NCBI RefSeq assembly: GCF_014841215.1
Contig: NZ_JACYTR010000027.1
Span: forward strand, 1-60,171
DNA from: Pseudomarimonas arenosa
GTDB taxonomy: Bacteria; Pseudomonadota; Gammaproteobacteria; Xanthomonadales; Xanthomonadaceae
DNA: 60,171 nt
Direction: 5' to 3'
Shown here: positions 55,319 through 60,171 of the stretch, one piece after another
Numbering within the stretch: position 1 is the stretch's first letter
Layout of the letters: the number at the start of each line of letters is the position of its first letter
The notes under the pieces: generated by a model
What the model saw: the letters and a program-made list of their open reading frames with translations, nothing else
Databases searched by the model: none
What the model was told of the DNA's origin: nothing
Translations under genes and position numbers: made by a program

Positions 55319-55332
55319 TTGGTGGGTGTCCA
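55298..55332. repeat. Palindrome family 2, complete copy
   Basis: A perfect 14-bp inverted repeat (TGGACACCCACCAA and its complement TTGGTGGGTGTCCA) around a 7-nt loop, ATCGCCG. The right arm continues AATC. Part copies lie at 54169-54248, 54344-54356, 55010-55026 and 56579-56594. It has no similarity to the GGCGGGTC family. Confidence 0.92.
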
Positions 55333-55363
55333 AATCTTTGCGCAATACAGTCAAGCGGCATGA

Positions 55364-55489
55364 GGCAGGTCTTGACCCGCCAAGATAAACACGCGACAAG
55401 GTCTACTCTGGCCATCCGTCCGCACGCAACACTACGTTTTCGCGGAACATGATCAGCGACGCACTCAAAGCGACGGGTCAAGACCCGCC
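55364..55489. repeat. REP composite module, two palindromes (A-S2-B)
   Basis: Slightly decayed palindromes at 55364-55381 (GGCAGGTC arm) and 55472-55489 (GACGGGTC arm) enclose an S2-type spacer (CGCACGCAACACTACGTTTTCGC). Outer length 126 bp, as in the other two-palindrome modules. Confidence 0.82.
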
Positions 55490-55546
55490 TTGCGGGTTTG
55501 TCGAAACCGACGCCCGGCAACTCAGGGCCGTCGCGCCGCACGCGCG

Positions 55547-56503
55547 TCAATCCACCACCGGCATCCGCCCGCCCTTGAGCCAGCGCTGCCCGATCGCCTT
55601 CGCCGTCTGCAGCAGCACATCAACCGTGCCGACAGCGCGCCAGTAACGATGCTCAATTCCGCGCACCTGACCGAGCCATTTGGATTCGTCACCAAACCGA
55701 CGCAGCGCGGGCGGTGCCAATTCGCTGATCGCGCCCCGTTTATCGGGTCGCAACTGGCGACCGGCCCAGTCGACCAGTTCGATGTACTCGCGACCACTGA
55801 TCGGAAGGAACCCTGCCATCGTCGGCCCCGCCACGGCGGCAATGGGTTGATCGATGGCATCGGCTGATTGCGTCTGCAACTTGCGCTGGATCGATGTGTG
55901 GTGAGAGCTGCGAAGATCGGCGGCCACCCCAGCGCGAACCGGATTCAGATCCACATAGGTCATGCAGGCCAAGACAGCTTGATCATCGAGCAACACCTGG
56001 CACTTGTAGCGCCCCTCCCAGAATCGCCCTGTGCAGCCATCTTCCTGATTCGCCTCGCGTGCGATCCACTCAGCAAGGCAGCGCATGAACCAGCTAAGGC
56101 TGCCCAACCGCAAACGCAGCTCCCGAATGCGTTCCTCATTGCCCGCCAAGGCCGCCGCCTTGCGCCGACACAGCTCGGGATCGATATCGCCGCCAACCTT
56201 GACCGGGCACAGTCTGACCCAACGCTCGGCCACCTCGGTATCGCTCCAGCGATCGACCGCTTCAGGAGCCATATGCACCACCACATGCACATGGTTACTC
56301 ATTACCGCATAGGCCAGTACCGAGGCCGAGAACACCTCGGCCAGGAACAGCAGCCGATCCTCGATCCATTGCTTGCGGTGATCGAAGTTACGCCCGCTTA
56401 ACGCATCGTCACCGCACAGAAACGCTCGGCGAACACAGCGCGACACGCAGTGATAGGTGCCGGAGACAGTTGGATCGATCAGTTGCGAACGCGGATAGCC
56501 CAT
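55547..56503 (-). CDS. Large Y1 (HUH) transposase
   Basis: 318 residues. Y1 transposase domain near the N-terminus: GTYHCVSRCVRRAFLCG, HUH motif SNHVHVVVH, and catalytic-Tyr region ACMTYVDLNPVRAGVA, where D-L-N-P-V-R is the family hallmark. The C-terminal third (LPISGREYIELVDWAGRQLRPDKRGAI...) is absent from small RAYTs. Related genes occur in many gammaproteobacteria as single-copy 'transposase' genes. Palindrome-family-2 arms lie on both sides (55298-55332 and 56579-56594). GGGAAGC precedes ATG 56503. Confidence 0.9.
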   Translation of the reverse strand: MGYPRSQLIDPTVSGTYHCVSRCVRRAFLCGDDALSGRNFDHRKQWIEDRLLFLAEVFSASVLAYAVMSNHVHVVVHMAPEAVDRWSDTEVAERWVRLCPVKVGGDIDPELCRRKAAALAGNEERIRELRLRLGSLSWFMRCLAEWIAREANQEDGCTGRFWEGRYKCQVLLDDQAVLACMTYVDLNPVRAGVAADLRSSHHTSIQRKLQTQSADAIDQPIAAVAGPTMAGFLPISGREYIELVDWAGRQLRPDKRGAISELAPPALRRFGDESKWLGQVRGIEHRYWRAVGTVDVLLQTAKAIGQRWLKGGRMPVVD

Positions 56504-56578
56504 GTGCACAGCTTCCCGCATTCCCCGCCCCACCACTATCAGACTTGTTCGATCAAACGGGTCAGACTTTTCCTAAAT

Positions 56579-56594
56579 GGTGGGTGTCCAAATC
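56579..56594. repeat. Palindrome family 2, right-arm fragment
   Basis: GGTGGGTGTCCAAATC, the right arm of the palindrome at 55298-55332. It is joined to GCCGCAGT as at 54344-54364, and directly followed by the broken RAYT copy. Confidence 0.85.
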
Positions 56595-56605
56595 CGCCGC
56601 AGTCG

Positions 56606-56787
56606 TGCAAGTGATCAGGCAGCACCACCATTGCCACCACCTCAAACGGCCGTGCCCGCCGTGCCGAGCGAAAAGCCCCCCGCAACGCCTCGATATGATC
56701 CACCAGCAACGACCGCCGCCGCTCCAGCAGATTGACGGTAAAGAAGTACGTGCCCCCAGGCACCCAAACACGGCGATAATTCGGCAT
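56606..56787 (-). pseudogene. Truncated RAYT copy, N-terminal 60 codons
   Basis: Starts MPNYRRVWVPGGTYFF and follows the intact RAYT to the HUH motif, where it breaks off as DHLHD; the remaining 120 codons are missing. The break adjoins the palindrome-family-2 arm. The upstream flank matches those of the other RAYT copies. Confidence 0.88.
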
Positions 56788-56854
56788 ACCCCAGCATGCC
56801 CACCTCCCCCCCACCCCCGCCATCAGACAAAATCTGAAAAGCAGGTAGGCGTAG

Positions 56855-57104
56855 GGCGGGTCTTGACCCGCCGAAGGAACACACGACACCGCGCCGCGCG
56901 AGCCAAGACCCCGCACAAAATCCGGCTCCGCCTCACACAAAGCAACCACCGAAAACCAACAACAGAGCGGCAGGCGTAGGGCGGGTCTCGACCCGCCGAA
57001 GGAACACACGACAACGCCCAATCCAGGCCACCATCCCCGCACAACACAACGTTTACGCGAACCACGGACAGAGGCGATCACACTGCGGCGGGTCGAGACC
57101 CGCC
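56855..57104. repeat. REP composite module A-S1-A-S2-B, copy 3
   Basis: Perfect palindromes at 56855-56872 (loop TT), 56980-56997 (loop TC) and 57087-57104 (loop GA). Total 250 bp. The outer flanks are CGTAG to the left and CTACG to the right, which extends the terminal inverted repeat. Confidence 0.95.
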
Positions 57105-57136
57105 CTACGACCCTACGTTAACCCGCCGTACGCGCG

Positions 57137-57321
57137 GTAATATGACTGCAAGCCAATAAAGGTCTTCGGAATTGTACTGCCACGAGGCATAGCGGATAGT
57201 TCAGTAGGGCGGATCTTGACCCGCCAAGGGAACACGCGACACCGCCCCGCGCAAGCCAAGCCCCCGCACAACATCCAGCTCCGCCTCACACCGAGCAACC
57301 ACCGAAAACCAACAACAGAGC
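57137..57321. repeat. 185-bp perfect repeat, left copy
   Basis: Identical to 59987-60171. The first 63 bp (GTAATATGACTGCAAGCC ...) are the upstream region of the gene at 59415-59957, here without the gene; the rest is the start of a REP module. The right copy is cut by the window end, so the repeat may be longer. Confidence 0.95.
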
Positions 57322-57457
57322 GACAGGCGTAGGGCGGGTCTTGACCCGCCGAGGGAACACACGATAACGCCCAATCCAGGCCACCATCCCCGCACAACAC
57401 AACGTTTACGCGAACCACGGACAGAAGCGATCACACTGCGGCGGGTCGAGACCCGCC
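57208..57457. repeat. REP composite module A-S1-A-S2-B, copy 4
   Basis: Palindromes at 57208-57225 (GGCGGATC variant), 57333-57350 and 57440-57457. 57200-57471 is identical over 272 bp to 58741-59012 (copy 5). Confidence 0.95.
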
Positions 57458-57934
57458 GTACGGTCGTACGGCCTGCGGCGGGTCGAGACCCGCCGTACGG
57501 TCGTCCCGCGCAGTGGCGACAAGCCCGTGCTTGACCGGATTGAAATGCACGTAGTCGACATGATGGTGCAGGTCCCGCTCGTCGCGAAGCAGCCGCTCCC
57601 AGTAGCGTCGTTGCCAGATGCCCCGCTCCTGCTTGACCCGTCGTCGCGCCGATCGTCGCTCGATGGCCGGAATAGCTCGCGAAAACAAGGTCTTGATGTG
57701 CCGCCACCGCGTCGCATTGTCGGCAGCGCCCTCAGGCAGCTTCCACACGCAATGCAGATGATCAGGCAGCACCACCAACGCCACCACCTCAAACGGCCGT
57801 GCCCGCCGTGCCGAGCGAAAAGCCTCCCGCAGCGCGTCGATATGATCCACCAGCAACGACCGCCGCCGCTCCAGCAGATTGACGGTAAAGAAGTACGTGC
57901 CCCCAGGCACCCAAACACGGCGATAATTCGGCAT
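57431..57934 (-). pseudogene. RAYT copy with C-terminus replaced by REP DNA
   Basis: Open frame of 167 residues. Residues 1 to about 143 follow the intact RAYT (HUH motif DHLHCVW, catalytic helix DYVHFNPVKHGLVATAR). After codon 143 the frame enters REP palindromes, giving the unrelated tail [17 protein letters not shown] to a stop in the repeat. About 40 native C-terminal residues are lost. The catalytic residues remain, so activity is not excluded. Confidence 0.85.
57477..57494. repeat. Extra REP palindrome at the RAYT truncation point
   Basis: GGCGGGTCGAGACCCGCC, 19 bp past module copy 4 and 9 bp before the point where RAYT similarity resumes (about 57504). Confidence 0.9.
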
Positions 57935-58000
57935 ACCCCAGCATGCCCACCTCCCCCCGCCCCCGCCATCAGACAAAATCTGAAAAGCGGGTAGGCGTAG

Positions 58001-58125
58001 GGCGGGTCTTGACCCGCCAAGGGAACACACGACACCGCCCAATCCAGGCCACCATCCCCTCACAACACAACGTTTACGCAAACCGCGGACGGCGGAGATC
58101 ACAAAGCGGCGGGTCGAGACACGCC
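58001..58125. repeat. REP composite module, two palindromes (A-S2-B)
   Basis: A perfect palindrome at 58001-58018 and one with a single change at 58108-58125, with S2 (CACAACACAACGTTTACGC) between. It lies upstream of the truncated RAYT copy and includes the flank CATCAGACAAAATCTG just before it. Confidence 0.92.
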
Positions 58126-58134
58126 CTACGGCCC

Positions 58135-58252
58135 TTGACCCGCCAAGGGAACACGCGACACCGCCCAATCCAGGCCACACCCCCCCGCACAACACAACGT
58201 TTACGCGAACCGCGGACAGAGGCGATAACAAAGCGGCGGGTCGAGACCCGCC
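58135..58252. repeat. REP module with half left palindrome
   Basis: Left end is only TTGACCCGCC (58135-58144); S2 follows; the right palindrome is perfect (58235-58252). Confidence 0.88.
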
Positions 58253-58286
58253 GTACGGTCGTGCGTTAACCCGCCGTACGCGCGGT

Positions 58287-58402
58287 GACCCGCCAAGGGA
58301 ACACGCGACACCGCCAAATACGGGCCACCCAACCCCGCACAACACAACGTTTACGCGAACCGCGGACAGAGGCGATCACAAAGCGGCGGGTCGAGACCCG
58401 CC
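58287..58402. repeat. REP module with half left palindrome
   Basis: Left end TGACCCGCC (58286-58294), S2, perfect right palindrome at 58385-58402. Separated from its neighbours by TTAACCCGCCGTACGCGCGG, itself a recurring joint. Confidence 0.88.
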
Positions 58403-58442
58403 GTACGGTCGTACGTTAACCCGCCGTACGCGCGGTACGGGT

Positions 58443-58558
58443 TTGACCCACCGAAGGAACACACGATAACGATCGGTGCAGGCCAAATCTCCGAACAACA
58501 CAACGTTTACGCGAACCGCGGACAGCGGCGATCACAAAGCGGCGGGTCGAGACCCGCC
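58443..58558. repeat. REP module with half left palindrome
   Basis: Left end TTGACCCACC (58443-58452), S2 variant, perfect right palindrome 58541-58558, followed by GTACGGTCGTAC and then the IS3 remnant. Confidence 0.85.
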
Positions 58559-58565
58559 GTACGGT

Positions 58566-58744
58566 CGTACAGCCGATCTTTCCGGCCACCGAGCCAATCG
58601 CCGCCCATTGCGAGCCATACTCGTTCTGGTGCTCCAGCACCAGCCGAACCGCCCTCTCGCGGGTCTCTGGGGAGTAGTTTTCTGACTTTCTCATTGCTCG
58701 ATCCTCTCAAAGGAAGGAGCCTCCGGGAAAGTCGGGGCGGTTCA
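58566..58744 (-). mobile_element. IS3-family insertion sequence remnant (left end and start of orfA)
   Basis: From right to left: the IS end TGAACCGCCCCGAC (58744-58731), a leader with AAGGAAGGAG-like signals, then the start of orfA ([20 protein letters not shown], 43 codons to about 58566), a typical IS3-group opening. The frame stops matching after AGKIGC and runs into REP DNA. The rest of orfA, orfB and the right end are missing. Confidence 0.85.
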
Positions 58745-58748
58745 GTAG

Positions 58749-58998
58749 GGCGGATCTTGACCCGCCAAGGGAACACGCGACACCGCCCCGCGCAAGCCAA
58801 GCCCCCGCACAACATCCAGCTCCGCCTCACACCGAGCAACCACCGAAAACCAACAACAGAGCGACAGGCGTAGGGCGGGTCTTGACCCGCCGAGGGAACA
58901 CACGATAACGCCCAATCCAGGCCACCATCCCCGCACAACACAACGTTTACGCGAACCACGGACAGAAGCGATCACACTGCGGCGGGTCGAGACCCGCC
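58749..58998. repeat. REP composite module A-S1-A-S2-B, copy 5
   Basis: Palindromes at 58749-58766, 58874-58891 and 58981-58998. It is part of the 272-bp perfect match (58741-59012 to 57200-57471). Its left edge abuts the IS3 end directly. Confidence 0.95.
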
Positions 58999-59068
58999 GT
59001 ACGGTCGTACGGGTTAACCCGCCGTACGCGCGGTACGGTCCTATGGGTTTAACCCGCCGTACGGTCGT

Positions 59069-59279
59069 CTTCGGATGGACTTCGGGTTTCGCTGTTCCTA
59101 GCCAGCTCACCGCCCGTACCCGGCCTCACCACCTGTGCGTGCTCCTACGGTCAAAGTTTCGCTTTCCGCTTCCTCCAGCCGCCCCTCGCGAGACGTGCCT
59201 TGCGGTTCCGCTTCGGTTGGCTCCATCACCTCCGGTTATTACCTCTCAAACAACAAGTCGATGCCCATGTCGGGCACAC
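59069..59279 (-). mobile_element. Probable group II intron, 5' fragment
   Basis: Read leftward from 59279 the DNA begins GTGTGCCCGACATGGGCATC, the kind of start (GUGYG, then a GCCC/GGGC hairpin) that opens bacterial group II introns. It continues with domain-I-like features (GGTGGTGAGGCCGGG, AGGAACAGCGAAACCCGAAG). No reverse transcriptase, domain V or 3' end follows; at about 59068 repeat DNA (GTACGGTCGT) takes over. The upstream exon side is a REP palindrome plus CCTA. Identification is by pattern only. Confidence 0.55.
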
Positions 59280-59282
59280 TAG

Positions 59283-59406
59283 GGCGGGTCTTGACCCGCC
59301 GAAGGAACACACAACAACGCTCGGTGCAGGCCGAATCTCCGCACAACACAACGTTTACGCAAACCACGGACAGAGGCGATCACACTGCGGCGGGTCGAGA
59401 CCCGCC
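59283..59406. repeat. REP composite module, two palindromes (A-S2-B)
   Basis: Perfect palindromes at 59283-59300 (loop TT) and 59389-59406 (loop GA), 124 bp in all, with S2 intact (CACAACACAACGTTTACGC). The clearest example of the short form. The right flank CTACGG supplies the stop codon of the next gene. Confidence 0.95.
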
Positions 59407-59414
59407 CTACGGCC

Positions 59415-59957
59415 CTACGGATTTCCTCTAACCAGCAGCCAGTAGGCCAGCCAATTTCCCGCATCCGGCGAATCCCAGTCTATTCCGTCGGGAGTCTCAG
59501 CCAGCCTCCTCACAGCAGGCGCTCCGTCATGCAACAGATCTTCCCATAGCAGCCCCGGCAGCCAAGCCGGTGACCTGCAATGACAGGGAATTCCATCCTC
59601 TACGGCGAGACTGAAAGCACCAAAAACTTTTCGCAATTCCGCGGGAGGCACTGGAAACCCAAGCCGATCCGACTTGACCCTCACCGACTGGGATGACTGG
59701 TTGGCCCAGGCACGGCGAACCACAATTGAAAATCGTGACGACGAATCATTGGCGATCTGCTCGCGTGTCTCTTTGATTGATCTGCCGACCCCCCCTCCAT
59801 GTGCGTGCCACTCGTCCACCATTGTGCGCCAACTCTCTATGCATTCGGATGAATCAGAGAAGTATTCTCGGGTAAGTGGGGGCTCGGCATCTGTGCGGTT
59901 GCCAGCTACAGAAGTACCAATGCAAGAAATCAACAATAGCAATCGAAAGGGATTCAT
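59415..59957 (-). CDS. Exported protein of unknown function, 3' end in repeat flank
   Basis: 180 residues. Short signal peptide (MNPFRLLLLISCIGTSVAG, about 1-19); Cys near residue 12 is not in a clear lipobox. The body (ECIESWRTMVDEWHAHGGG, VRVKSDRLGFPVPPAELRKVFGAF) matches nothing I recognise. The TAG stop lies in the CTACGG flank of the REP module, so the original C-terminus may be lost. GC content is lower than the core genome. Its upstream 63 bp are duplicated at 57137. Confidence 0.65.
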   Translation of the reverse strand: MNPFRLLLLISCIGTSVAGNRTDAEPPLTREYFSDSSECIESWRTMVDEWHAHGGGVGRSIKETREQIANDSSSRFSIVVRRAWANQSSQSVRVKSDRLGFPVPPAELRKVFGAFSLAVEDGIPCHCRSPAWLPGLLWEDLLHDGAPAVRRLAETPDGIDWDSPDAGNWLAYWLLVRGNP

Positions 59958-59986
59958 AGAGGGTCGCCTGGTAATCCGCTGTCGGC

Positions 59987-60171
59987 GTAATATGACTGCA
60001 AGCCAATAAAGGTCTTCGGAATTGTACTGCCACGAGGCATAGCGGATAGTTCAGTAGGGCGGATCTTGACCCGCCAAGGGAACACGCGACACCGCCCCGC
60101 GCAAGCCAAGCCCCCGCACAACATCCAGCTCCGCCTCACACCGAGCAACCACCGAAAACCAACAACAGAGC
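59987..60171. repeat. 185-bp perfect repeat, right copy, with the start of REP module copy 6
   Basis: Identical to 57137-57321. It includes a GGCGGATC-type palindrome at 60058-60075 and most of S1; the window ends inside S1. Confidence 0.95.

Noticed and set aside
57935-58345. N-terminal extension of the truncated RAYT frame
   Set aside because: It translates REP modules into repeated peptides such as GGVACSLGGS. The real RAYT start is at MPNYRR (57934).
52057-59406. CRISPR array suggested by regularly spaced 18-bp palindromes
   Set aside because: Spacers S1 and S2 are themselves conserved and about 90-108 bp long, palindromes are in both orientations, and no cas gene is present.

Overview
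The window is GC-rich DNA from a gammaproteobacterium, most likely order Lysobacterales (Xanthomonadales), family Rhodanobacteraceae or a close relative. This rests on gene content and order: glyA-nrdR-GNAT-ribD-ribE, tatABC, PlsB, RdgC, TtcA, a GT41/OGT-like protein, IPTL-CTERM-type tails and a SAH-riboswitch-controlled ahcY. No rRNA or tRNA gene, and no CRISPR array, was seen.

Bases 1-52,046 are an ordinary, densely packed chromosome. From the left: a cold-shock protein; ahcY behind a SAH riboswitch; a three-gene signalling operon (periplasmic-binding lipoprotein, sensor kinase, REC-DUF3369-GGDEF-EAL regulator) that overlaps a convergent propeller-type hybrid kinase; tatABC; a SYLF lipid-binding protein; hemH plus a hydrolase; a YgjP-like metalloprotease, an NTF2-like protein, rdgC and ttcA; a YdcH/CpeT pair; plsB; a lipoprotein; pyrF with an acid phosphatase; rep with a hydrolase and an M14 carboxypeptidase; an SGNH hydrolase; the riboflavin/glyA group; an OGT-like protein; creD; an MgtC/DUF4010 membrane protein; a propeller-type diguanylate cyclase; a DUF2145 pair beside an XRE regulator; a CTERM-tailed exported protein; a SppA-like protease; and a large secreted protein.

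Bases 52,047-60,171 are different: a repeat-rich accessory island. It holds about 25 copies of an 18-bp palindrome (GGCGGGTC-NN-GACCCGCC), arranged in fixed composite modules of about 250 bp (three palindromes) and 125 bp (two). Interspersed are one intact and two truncated REP-associated tyrosine transposase (RAYT) genes, a larger Y1 transposase gene flanked by a different palindrome (TGGACACCCACCAA), a ParE-type toxin-antitoxin pair, a near-perfect 285-bp tandem duplication whose breakpoint lies in a palindrome loop, an IS3-family remnant, a probable 5' fragment of a group II intron, and two small secreted hypothetical proteins. Perfect 185-bp and 272-bp repeats show that the array is still expanding, and it runs off the right edge.

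The best candidate for something not yet described is this island: two apparently separate REP/RAYT-like systems side by side, with palindromes at the breakpoints of truncated genes, a tandem duplication and mobile-element fragments.
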